64,000 nucleotides of DNA from Xanthoparmelia taractica (Eukaryota > Ascomycota > Lecanoromycetes > Lecanorales > Parmeliaceae), in NCBI GenBank assembly GCA_033085395.1, contig JANQBS010000094.1, positions 1 to 64,000 on the forward strand, in the 5' to 3' direction. The notes beneath the pieces were generated by a model that had not been told where the DNA came from, made no database searches, and was given only the letters and a program-made list of their open reading frames with translations. The stretch's first letter is position 1, and the number at the start of each line of letters is the position of its first letter. Position numbers and translations under genes: made by a program. Below are positions 39,401 to 49,564 of this stretch, one piece after another.

Positions 39401-40684
39401 GCTTATCAGTACTTGTACCGTAAAGTGACAAATCATTTCCAAGAACTATAACAAGAACACGATTTTAAGACGATACGCCTTTTTTCGACGTGATTGTCTT
39501 GTCGAGCAAGCGATGAATTAAAGCATATTACGCATGTAGCCAAAAGCTATAATTCTCTGTTACTGGAAAAGAACAACCAGTGGATGAGGTGTGTTTGCAA
39601 AATCGCAGAAACGAGAGGAAATACAAAAACTCAGTCAAGGTACCTGATAGGAAGAATAGACTCCCAGTGCTAAATTGTTGGCATAGCCTAGAAGGTGAGA
39701 GTGTCGTTTCTCTCAGCCATCATTTCCAGACGGAGAAGCGGCTGTGGCTAATCAATACGGAATGAAGAATCTTTCGACCCTCTTCGAGGCAAGAAACCCA
39801 CCGAAGTTGAGATGTATCCATGAAACTTGACAGTGGTCCTGCTAGCTGGGATGGCTAGGCGAATTTGTTTCCATCATGTAGGTATGCTTGAACCTCTAGG
39901 CAACACACCTCTGGGGATGAGCAATGAAGAGAAAATCAAAAGTGTGTATTTATTTGTAAGCTTTGTCCGTTACCTATGCCAGCAAAAGACTATGATCGGG
40001 TAAGATGCTGTAGAAAAAGTCAAGGGAAGAAAAAGCATGACTGTATACGTTGGATGGATAGCAAAGGGAGATAATGTTGGTAGAAGTTGGGGGGGTTTAA
40101 ATATCCTGAGATGCCGATCCTCCAGCTGGTGAGTGTGGAACAGTGAATCCCGGCTGTGCCAAGAGAATGGACATGAATACAGCATTCAAATGAATTTTGT
40201 GGCTTCTTAAGAACGACTGCAGTTGATGAAGTAAGCGTGACGAACAAGGTCGTTTATATTGCAAGAATACTATCTTGTGAATATAGGCTATCAATTCCGG
40301 ATCATTGCATTGGAGTGGCACAATTCAACAAGGTAGCCAGATCGAAAATCTAAGAAAACCAAGTAGGTGTATGCACTTGAAAAAAGAAGAACACGTTATC
40401 GTGCTTAGAGATTTCAACTTGCCGTTCTTATGAGTGACAAAGAAGTAGAAAGCTAGAGAGCATCATAAGTCGAACACAGCCGGTCCAGAAGTGTTAACAT
40501 GAATGACTGCAGAAATTTACAGCGCAGACTGAGGACCTTCACTGTCTTTCTCATACTTAATACGTGTCATGCTGCCCTCCACTTCCACCGTAGGTATAGA
40601 TCCGGCCTTCTTGGCTGCTCCACTATCTCAAAACCTCGCAAAGCAATTGCAGTGCTCTGAACAAGAGTTCATCTGATTGCTTGT
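36401..40684. other. Gene-poor region left of the YR retrotransposon
   Basis: The longest frames (36559-37026 plus; 38668-38354 and 39105-38833 minus) have no recognisable domain. The minus-strand 38668-38354 frame is Ser/Thr-rich and could be a small secreted or nuclear protein, but support is weak. No second copy of the retrotransposon repeats is seen in this interval. Confidence 0.4.
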
Positions 40685-40854
40685 TCGAATAGTGGGACTA
40701 TGGGTTAGTGTGTCTCATGATCCAGCCCCTGTTCCAGATGCATACGCACATGCGGGGAATACGTGTCTTCGAGAGCACTATATGTATAGATCTCACATTA
40801 TTAGTTGGCTCTTTATTCGAATTCTTCTCACTTAGAGCAATCGTATTCTTTTAT
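40685..40854 (+). repeat. Split direct repeat A1
   Basis: This 170-base segment aligns without gaps to 44905-45074. Differences are almost all G-to-A or C-to-T in the right-hand copy. A1 itself has near-normal base composition over its first 120 bases. It starts TCGAATAGTGGGACTAT, which includes the perfect 5-base stem ATAGT/ACTAT. Confidence 0.9.
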
Positions 40855-42549
40855 AATCTTTATTTAACTAATTCTAAATTATTAAATATTTATATATTAG
40901 ATTAGCATATATTCTTTTTATCTTATTCACACTTACACTTATTTTAATTTTCTTAATTATTTTATTCTTCTTATATTATAATTATCGCTATTAGACGCTT
41001 TAAAATATTTAAATTTTTTTTTAAAAAGACTCTTAATAGACTTAGAGCGCTCGCAAAGACTATTACACTCTCTTTCTCCTCTCACTTCGCTCGATCTTAT
41101 AAAAATAAGTTTATAATATCGAAGATATTCTTTTTAAAGATTCTTAGCTTAAGCGTAATTAAGAAAATCGATATTAAGGCTTTTAGTTATCGCGATTAAG
41201 TCTTAAAATTAAAAGAACGCCTCGCCAAGTACGAATATAATCGATATAAGCAATATCGAATATATAAGTCACGCTCTCGCTATTATTATCGCTATTATCG
41301 ATATTATTTATCTAAGCCCAATAGTAATTTAGAGAAAAATAATAATTCTAAAGTCTCTTTTATATATATTAAAGATATATATTCTTTTCTTAATCTTTAT
41401 AAACGCTATCGCGTTATTAATATTAAGTATTTTAAGTAAATCTTTTTTAAGACGTTTAAATTCGAAAATCTTATTAAGCTAAATTAAGAATACGTTAATC
41501 GCGCTAATACAAACGATGCTTAGAAAGTTAATAAGATAATATATTTATTATAGTATTTCGAGGTGTATAATTAGATTATATATTATTATATATATTTTAT
41601 AATAATTATTCGTCTATAAAAGATACTATTAGATTATTATTTTCGTCTAACTAAGTTATTAGCCTTATATAAATTCGACTTTATTCGTAAATATTACGAT
41701 ACGTTTATAAACCCACGTATCTTAAACGATTAGAATAATTTTATAATTTGAATTATCGAGGATAGACGTTATAGCGATCTCCTGCTACGTAAAATAATCG
41801 CCTCTATCGATATCAAGTAGAACTTAGATTCTACTTTTAAATCCTTCGCTATATATCGAAATTTTAATAAAAAACGATATTCACGCGAGTACTATTAATA
41901 TATTTATATCTATTTTAATTATTAGCTAAATTACTTAATAAATACGTATTATAAGATTAAAACCGAGGTCTTAAGCATTAATCTCACCTCGCTTAATAAT
42001 TAAATTTTTAAGTATAAATAACTCTCAACGCATTTATAAATATTTATATTACTACTATATATAGTAGAAGAATTCTTATACGCGCTATACGATTTATTAG
42101 ATCTAGATTTAATTAATTAAGATTCGCTACGAGTAATAGATTAGAATCGTTAATTAAAAAATTATTTAGATCTTATATTCGTAAAAATTCTTTCGGCTAT
42201 TCTTCGAAATAGAGTAAAAATCGAATATCGAGATTAAATTCTACGTTATCGCAATTATAATTATTAATTAGCCCTTATAATATTTAATATATTAATAGCG
42301 AACCTTTAAAAATAGCTTTAGTATAATCGCTTAATCGAGATTAATTCTTAGGTAAAATAGTAATTCGTTTACTCGCCGCTAAGATTAATTTTGAAGCACG
42401 ATAATAATTAAAAACGTATTTATAATCTCTTATTCTTATACGAGATCTTAATTAATAACAATATACTCTAGAATTAAGAAACTCTAAAATACGCGATATA
42501 TAATAACGTAGTGATCGCATTATTATAATAAGATCTTAGGGCTTAGTTC

Positions 42550-42790
42550 GTCAAAAGAGACCTGAAAGACGTCTTTAGATATATATCGATTACAATTTTA
42601 GATTAATATTTGCTAGGATTTCACTATAACGGTTGCTATTAAATAGAACAATATCTATTCTTCGACCTACGTATATTATTATTTATATTCAATCTATTTG
42701 CAAAGGCTCTTAATTAAATATTAATAATAATTCTTCTTTAAATTATAATGCTTTACTATCTAAACCATTTCTTCGCTATTTTAATATTAA
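42550..42790 (+). pseudogene. Reverse transcriptase domain remnant of the YR retrotransposon
   Basis: In one continuous frame (broken by stops) the segment shows the D-x-K-D-x-F block at 42550-42580, LLGFHYNGCY at about 42611, the LR…FIFNLFAKAL block at 42661-42711 and a catalytic-box position YLNH at 42757-42768. The aspartates of the YxDD box are changed: one codon is consistent with a G-to-A RIP change. The spacing between blocks matches the RT of fungal DIRS/Ngaro elements rather than of LTR elements. Confidence 0.8.
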
Positions 42791-44489
42791 TTAATATTAC
42801 GATCGCATACGATTAATAATTTAATCTTATATGTGAAGAATTAGACTTCAAAATTAATTATATTAAGGATATTATAAATATTATAGCCGGTTTTCTAGAG
42901 ATTAAGTTCGATAGTATTTTAATGTAGATTAGACTTTTTCTCGATAAGCTCGCTCGAGCGAGAAATACGATTAAAGACCTTTTAATCGGGCGATAATCTT
43001 ATATTATAAACTCGAGTTAGCGATTAATTTCTTATTATTTATTATTAAGATTATAATCTTAGAAAGAGCGTTCTTAAGGCGATTTTTCGATACTATTCGA
43101 AGGCTAATAGCACTTATTAGAATTATATTATATATAAAGATCGATCTACTATAATAAAAGATCTTTCTAAAAGATTAAAATAATTTTAAGTTAATTTATC
43201 ACGTTATTAATCGATTAATATAATATATTTAAATCGACGTATTAGAGATCTTTAATATAAAAGACTATATTCTAAAGCACTAAAATCTCTTATAGTCGAT
43301 TTAGAAGGTTTTTAATATTTCGATATTCACACGTTATCGTTAGAAAGATATTTAATTTAAAGAAATAAAGATCGTATATTACGCTATTCGACTATAATTG
43401 TAAAGACTTTAGAAATTACGATTAATACTATATTGCGATAACGATATATATATTTATAATCTTAAAAAGTTCTCTATTCGCGAATTAGTTATAGTTTTAC
43501 TACGAGATATAGTAATACTATTAATAAAATACGATATCTATTTAATCTTAATATAAATCTTAACTAAGATTAATAAGCTAATAGATAATTTATTACGCTT
43601 TCGATATCGAAAGATTATTAACGTATATTTATAACTAAGATATATCTTAATCGCTTCGTAGAGCTAAGACGCGATTTATCGAATTTCTAATATAATTAGA
43701 TCGTATTATTACGAGAGATAGCTTATTTTCTCTAATGGGATTTAATCGCAAAGACGCGAAAAACGTATATTATATCTATTAAGTTATATAGCGCTTATTA
43801 CGTTATTAATAAGAGCACATCTTTCTTTTTCGCGATCGTTAACTCACTCGTTAACTAAATCGTATATCTTAATATAAGACGAGTTAAGATTAAAATTATT
43901 AAGATCTACTTAATAGATATTAAATTAATCTACGTTAATATAAGATATAAGAATCTTGCGATATTTTATAACTCTTAATTGCAAAGAATTATCGCTAATA
44001 TTCGACGTTTACGAGACGAGACTGAAACGAAAGAATATTGTTTAATTATTAAAGATCTATTATTATAGATACTTACTTATATTAATTAAGAAGACGAGGC
44101 CGAAGTAACGCTCTATATAATCTTTTATTTTATATTCGCCGTATTTCTTCGTATAAGCGAGTTTATATATATTACACGTAATCGTAAAGTCTAGAACTTC
44201 AAGTAATAATTTTTTATTCGTCGCTCGATAAGACTATATAAGAAATATCTCGAACTTATACTTTTAATATTTAAAACGAATCTCTTTCGTTAAGAAATAA
44301 TACTTATTGTTATAACGTTAAATAATAACGCTTATATAATAAAGGCCTTACGATATCTTTTTAGATAAAAGATTTTATTAAATAATTCTCTCTTTTAATT
44401 AGATAAGAGCTCTTTTATTAAAGAGTTAATTACTAATTAACTTCGTTAAATATTAATCTCGCTTAATATAAGAGATTATTATTTAGAAT

Positions 44490-44600
44490 ACTTCTTTCGT
44501 AGAGGAATTATTACTTTAATACGCGAGGCGGGCCTTAGCGACGAGAAGATTATACTATTAAAACGCTAAAAGTTCAATTTCTATCGCCTCTATATTATTA
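44490..44600 (+). pseudogene. Tyrosine recombinase C-terminal remnant
   Basis: The frame beginning near 44490 reads FFRRG, then REAGLSDEKIILLKR, a stop where Trp is expected (TAA, position 44570), then a YRLYI end. This matches the C-terminal catalytic block of fungal YR retrotransposon recombinases: the Arg of the H-x-x-R box within FRRG and the nucleophilic Tyr near the end. It identifies the element as recombinase- rather than integrase-dependent. Confidence 0.8.
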
Positions 44601-44742
44601 CTTATCTCGAGCGAATATTTATTATATTATAAAGATATTAGCATCTTTCGTTTTATTAGCGCTAATGCTAACGATACTCGCATCGTTAGATCGTTATACG
44701 AAATCTTTTATAAGATCTTCACATAACGTCTTTTGATTATTT

Positions 44743-44904
44743 AAGAGTTTTTCTAGCGCTAAGACACGTTTAAAGATCTATCTAAATCTATTAACGATCT
44801 AGCTAAATTTATTAACTATTAATCTTAGCGTTAAAACAACTTAATTAATTATTTATAGTACTATTTAATCTTAATATATATATCTTTATAAATAAGAATA
44901 TTAA
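44743..44904 (+). repeat. Split direct repeat B1
   Basis: 162 bases that align gap-free with B2 (45141-45302). Essentially every difference is G-to-A or C-to-T in B1, on both strands, so B1 is the RIP-mutated copy. It abuts A2 directly, forming the B1-A2 junction CTAA/TCGA-type sequence at 44904/44905. Confidence 0.9.
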
Positions 44905-45074
44905 TCGAATAGTAAGACTATAAGTTAATATATCTTATAATTTAGTCTCTATTTTAGATATATACGCATATACGAGGAATACGTATCTTCGAGAGCACTA
45001 TATATATAGGTCTTATATTATTAATTAACTCTTTATTCGAATTCTTCTCACTTAGAGCAATCGTATTCTTTTAT
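44905..45074 (+). repeat. Split direct repeat A2
   Basis: RIP-mutated copy of A1, at an exact offset of 4220 bases. It is followed by a 66-base spacer (45075-45140) that is not found after A1. Confidence 0.9.
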
Positions 45075-45140
45075 CTTACTTATCTACGTCTATATATAGC
45101 TATCTAATTAGACACTTTTGGTCTATATCATATAGATATA

Positions 45141-45302
45141 GAGAGTTTTTCTAGCGCTGAGGCACGTCTAAGGGCTTATCTAGGCCTGCTAACGATTTAG
45201 CTAGGCTTACTAACTGCTAACCTTAGCGTTGAGACGACTTAATCAACTATCTACAGTACTGCTTGGTCCCGATGTGTATGCCTTCATGAATGAGAACACT
45301 AA
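45141..45302 (+). repeat. Split direct repeat B2 (outer right end of the element)
   Basis: Un-mutated counterpart of B1, with normal GC content. It ends GAGAACACTAA at 45302, after which the sequence is unrelated to the A2 that follows B1. Confidence 0.9.
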
Positions 45303-45996
45303 GAGCCTCTAGCTTCCAGAGACGTAGTTCCAGATATTGTAGCGCTTATGCAGTATGAAAAAGCGGAAGATGAGGTAGGTGTAGCAAGTGATGCCGGTCA
45401 GTGTCTTAGGCGTGACTTGACAGTCGAAGATGGGGTTCGTTGTCCAGTTGTGAGATTCGTTCAGCATTATGTGGTAAGGACAATTGGACTGAGGGTGATC
45501 TCTGCGATGAGGACTCATTTCAGAAGTAGTTGGAGCTAATAACGATGAATATTTCCGACTTTACGCTGGCTTGTTTGGAAGAGACAAGTAGCCTGTAAGC
45601 GCTGGTTTGAGATTCGGCCAGTGAGTGAATAAACACGAAGGAACCTAATTTCGCTTATCAGCATCAAGTACTTAGGGGATGGAACATGCCAAATCCACAT
45701 AAACGCAGCACAAAGTACTCTCCCTCAAGATCAAAATATCCTTAGAGATACGTGCCATAGCAATGACCACTCATCCTAAGGGTTACTAGTAGGCGTGTCG
45801 ACGGCATATTTTGTAGTCTAACAAAATTTGGTTGAACATTCACTCCGATCAGTTGAAATTCCTCTTGCAAAATGATTATATGATAGGATCCAATACATGA
45901 ATATCAATCCATCACACCGAGCGACCAAGTCAGTAGCAGAAAAACCTCCAACAGTGGATCAACTTAAGATCCCTGGGGCACCAACAACGAGACTTA
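45303..45996. other. Flank right of the retrotransposon
   Basis: A 69-codon minus-strand frame (45518-45309) stops seven bases from the element end. It contains a hydrophobic stretch (LTGITCYTYLIFRFFIL) and could be the 3' remnant of a disrupted membrane-protein gene, but homology is not evident. Confidence 0.35.
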
Positions 45997-47022
45997 GTGT
46001 CGTTTGTAGTCCCATCAAGCTCGACTCTGAAGCGGCAAACCAGCATGAATGCAGAGCAGTCTTTGAAAAGACCATACTCTCAAATTGACGCTGACGTCGA
46101 CCCTAGCGAGCTACCCACTTATCAAGCCAATGCAGGAAATGAAGTCGATCAATCTTCACAGTCACTCACCGATCCTGAGACCGTGCCTGGCAAATTATCT
46201 CGGCGAGCTACACTTAGGACTTGCAACCAAGACAGAGTCGAGACTAATGCCGAGGAATCCTCAAAGCGACTATGTTTCGATAAGATACTTCTCCTCGATC
46301 CTCGTCACTTTCACCATATGCATTACACTACCTCACCATGCAAAGCCATTCGCCCCTCCACCAACCGCAAGCCAGCATCGTGCGATGATGACAGCATCCG
46401 CTCTACACCCAAAGCAAAGCATCCGCAAAATCTCAACTACGACCCAAAGCGTCTACTAGACCCCAAAGCCTTCCTCGCTGGGTTTCTGCAGCACTCAACT
46501 TCCAAACTCTTTCCCCCATCCCTTCTCAACCACAACCATCCAACCAAATCCAACTCAATAGCCCCACTACCATTACGCCCGACCTTTGCCCACCTAGCCG
46601 CCGACGGCCAGCAAGGCATGAAAGTGCTTTTCCTAATCGACCACGCGACCAAAGGCGACGCCATACACCAAGCCATCGGCGCCTACGTGGACCCAGACTC
46701 GTCAGAGATGGTGCTCCTGATGCGCAAATACCTGAGCGACCGCTCGAGTTTTCAGAACCAATTTTTCGCCAAGGCACGGAGAATCTGCGCGCAATTCACG
46801 TCGCGGTTGGAGTCTAGAGGAAAAGTGGGGAAGCCAGGCAATAAGAGCGGACGGCTCATATATTTCCGCGACAAATGCAAAGACGTGTATCTGGCTGCTG
46901 TGTACAGTCATCTCGCCTCGGCGGTCGATATCCCGAATACACTTGCGGCACGAAGCCCCAACGATAAAGCGTTCAAGGACTTGATGACGCTGGTGTTCGT
47001 TCATAGCATGGAAGATCTATAG
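45997..47022 (+). CDS. Hypothetical protein, 341 aa, next to the retrotransposon
   Basis: A single uninterrupted frame, the longest in this 20-kb accessory stretch. Residues 1-170 are polar and low in complexity (Ser, Pro, Asp, His). The C-terminal half is more ordered: MKVLFLIDHATKGDAIHQAI, then a charged helix-rich part (MRKYLSDRSSFQNQFFAKAR) and a C-terminus with FKDLMTLVFVHSMEDL. I do not recognise a family. Alternative starts are the Met at 46045 or an upstream exon in the 45897-46088 frame. The GC content is higher than that of the decayed DNA around it, which favours a real, maintained gene. Confidence 0.5.
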   Translation: MSFVVPSSSTLKRQTSMNAEQSLKRPYSQIDADVDPSELPTYQANAGNEVDQSSQSLTDPETVPGKLSRRATLRTCNQDRVETNAEESSKRLCFDKILLLDPRHFHHMHYTTSPCKAIRPSTNRKPASCDDDSIRSTPKAKHPQNLNYDPKRLLDPKAFLAGFLQHSTSKLFPPSLLNHNHPTKSNSIAPLPLRPTFAHLAADGQQGMKVLFLIDHATKGDAIHQAIGAYVDPDSSEMVLLMRKYLSDRSSFQNQFFAKARRICAQFTSRLESRGKVGKPGNKSGRLIYFRDKCKDVYLAAVYSHLASAVDIPNTLAARSPNDKAFKDLMTLVFVHSMEDL

Positions 47023-48344
47023 CTCTTTGAGTTTCATCCTAGCAAGCGAGGTCTTTCTGCGAAGTCGGAAAATGAGAATAAGGAAAAGATGTACAATCGT
47101 TTCAGAACCCTGACGGGTCGTATTTACGCACTGCCGGCCGCCAAGGCCGTGCCTGGTTATCTTGAAGTTCCGCTCAAGTTTGATTTCCTTCGATACGTGC
47201 TTCTCAAACAAGATTCCGCCTCGCAGAATGCTAGAGACGGTACCATTGAGAATGCTGAAGAAGGCTAAGGTGAAGATGAAGTGGGACGACATGCTCCATT
47301 TTGGTATCCTTTATGAGATAAGTTTTGGTGGCAATGCTTCGGTTCAGATCAACATGCAGTGTAGTCTAGTGCGCCCCCCGGGTACTGTCTAGCTTGGGAG
47401 GGCAGGAAGTAGGGAGGATATTGGATACGACTTGGAATCTCGCATGTCGCGAAACGGGGAGGGGGGCTTACTTAGTATTCCCATACGGTGACAGCTTGCA
47501 GATTTTCAAGCGTGCTTCTAAATACGTGCCATGCTTTCCAAAGAGCCCATAATCGAGCTTGGCTTTACAATCATGCTGTCATGAAAACAATCCGGTCGGG
47601 CGCTTTTCTAAGTATGCTTCGTGTCTTATGAGTATTCACAATACTGATTTTGTTGAAGCTTAAAGAGGGGCGTTGACGAGCACACGAATATTTGAGAAGG
47701 GCGTTGACGAGCATGCGATTATCCGAGAAAAATCAAGCTTGCACGGCTGCCAGATCATAGAATTTAAATTTGGAATCAAAAATCACAGAAAAAGCTGTTC
47801 AAGAACAAGTATTCGTAGTTCTGATGAGTCTAACACTGTGCGGTGACGAGTAATCACAATCATGCTCAAGAATTCGTCTCATCAATGTGTAGTGGTCTTC
47901 TGACCCCGAAACCATTTTTATCCTTTTCTACTTGTTTTGGGTTGCTTGTCAAGTGACGGTTGCAAGTCATACCAAGGCCATGCTCGGAGCATTAAACCAA
48001 CCCCTACGGCAGGAATTAAACCAACCAGCCCTAATTCCTCTCACAACCTACCCAGAATAGTACTGCTGCAGCATCAAACCCTTATATTATGTGCTAGTAG
48101 CGCGGGTTGTGGGGACAACCCTTCTGGTAGGAAGGTTTGACAGATTGAGATGTCCAGACCATGTTTTACTATGTCCAATGGAAATTAATAAAGGCGCCTG
48201 ATCCATTCTCAAATATTGCTAGCTTTAACATACTGATTGCAAAGATGTAACGTCAAGGGGAATCAGTGAGTAATAGGTAGGGCAAATATATAACAAAAAT
48301 ACCAAGTTTTCAAAATACTTCCTCCTTTTGTCTCCTAAGCAAAA
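47023..48344. other. Intergenic region with a short tandem duplication
   Basis: No gene is recognised. A 31-base unit containing GGGCGTTGACGAGCA is duplicated imperfectly at 47665-47727. The word ATTAAACCAACC occurs twice near 47992-48030. Confidence 0.45.
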
Positions 48345-49398
48345 TCAACGTAAAGGGTATGTACATATGACGAGAGTATCCTCTGGCCGGGGTGGTAGAG
48401 TCCACGACCTGGTGAGCTGGGAGCGCCGCGTGGACGACGTTGGCTTCGAGATAGCTCTTAGCGATTGCGAATGAGTGAAGACGATGCTATCACAGATAGG
48501 CAGGCAAGGGGGCCAGAGAAGGTTCATGCGCAGCCGGTATGTGCCCTTGGCAATCCCAGACGCAGAAGTGAGGAGAAGGAGCAGTATAGGCTTTGCGGAA
48601 GATCCGGGTAACCCAAATCGGGATAGAAGGGCAGCACAGGCGTAGAGAGCAGCGGTGAATGAATGCAGATGAAAGTGGAAGCGAGGAAGGACGACCATTC
48701 GTGGATATCGCCCGTATTAACCGTGTGCTTGGCTTGATATACGCCTAGTATCTGCGCCGCTGGTAGGTTGGAGAGCTTGGGTGCATAGATGGCTCTCATC
48801 AAGTTCGTGTGCGAGCGGTCAAACCACAGGCAGCTATGACTGAGGGCTTTAGGGGCCATGTCCTTCACGATATCACCCACGCAGAGGACAGCCAGAGCCT
48901 TTGTGACGGTGACTGCCGCAGCGGTGGGAATACGGACAGTATCAAACATTATCTCCAGACCAGTTCCTGTACGATTTAATGAATGCGGGCAGAAGTGACA
49001 AGATACAAAAACGTGCGAGATTTGAATCTTACAAGGTTTGCCACAGTGTTCAAGGTTTGCTGTAAGATATGACAGGACCTGTCTCGCGAAGAGCGCAGGA
49101 CTCCCTAGAGGCTGAAGATCAATCTGCAATCACAATTCCCATCAAAATGCAAGAAAGGGCGTGACTGATCCGAAGGACAGAAAATATTGAAGCGCCGAGC
49201 GCCGGCTAGGTTAGGATAGTGAAACTCATTACCATTTTTGGCTTTCACCGATGCTCGTATACTCATCATCATAAAATCTTCAATCAATACTTCCCATGAC
49301 GGCGGACGCTGGGCACAACCCATTCTTAAGCTACACTGATACCCCAGGCGTACCCTCCAGGCTGGTCGCTTAGCCAAGTCCACAGAGGGCAGCACCAC
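48345..49398 (-). other. Possible minus-strand gene, unresolved
   Basis: Several overlapping minus-strand frames (49398-49105, 49129-48524, 48698-48345) have protein-like composition (for example IPTAAAVTVTKALAVLCVGD and MAPKALSHSCLWFDRSHTNL). Candidate introns near 49120-49235 and 48970-49035 have good borders, but the phases do not join into one open model. It may be a decayed gene. No domain is recognised. Confidence 0.25.
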
Positions 49399-49564
49399 GC
49401 CAGCAAAGCTAGCTCAGCTGCGGTACCCTCGTGAGGGTCTTTACTCCCCCCTTCTCCACCGAGAAGATACGAAGAAACTAAGAGACCACTCCATAGCCAT
49501 TAGCCCACCTTTGAACAGATAATCACGGTCCGCTGCATGTCTAAGGCACCTTTAGAAGGCTTTG

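Larger units (their letters stand above)
40685..45302 (+). mobile_element. Tyrosine-recombinase (DIRS-order, Ngaro/PAT-like) retrotransposon, RIP-inactivated
   Basis: The element has split direct repeats in the order A1 (40685-40854), internal region, B1 (44743-44904), A2 (44905-45074), spacer, B2 (45141-45302). This is the arrangement known for Ngaro/PAT-type elements. Internal coding survives as a degraded gag-like part (about 41200-41850), a reverse transcriptase, and a tyrosine recombinase. The RT reads VKRDLKDVFR at 42550, FDLR…FIFNLFAKALN at 42661-42714 and YLNHFF at 42757, where YLDDF is expected. The recombinase reads FFRRG…REAGLSDEKI…RLYI at about 44493-44600. RT and recombinase lie in different frames. 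Stops occur throughout. No target-site duplication is seen at the two outer edges, as expected for recombinase-mediated insertion. Internal DNA is extremely TA-rich. Confidence 0.85.

Noticed and set aside
40685..45074. A1 and A2 as classical LTRs of a Ty1 or Ty3 element
   Set aside because: There is a second repeat pair (B1/B2) in split order, an RT of the DIRS/Ngaro kind, a tyrosine recombinase block and no target-site duplication.
40704..45302. Terminal inverted repeats TTAGTGT…ACACTAA as a DNA transposon
   Set aside because: The inverted similarity is short and starts 20 bases inside A1, and the internal coding is reverse transcriptase plus recombinase, not a DDE transposase.
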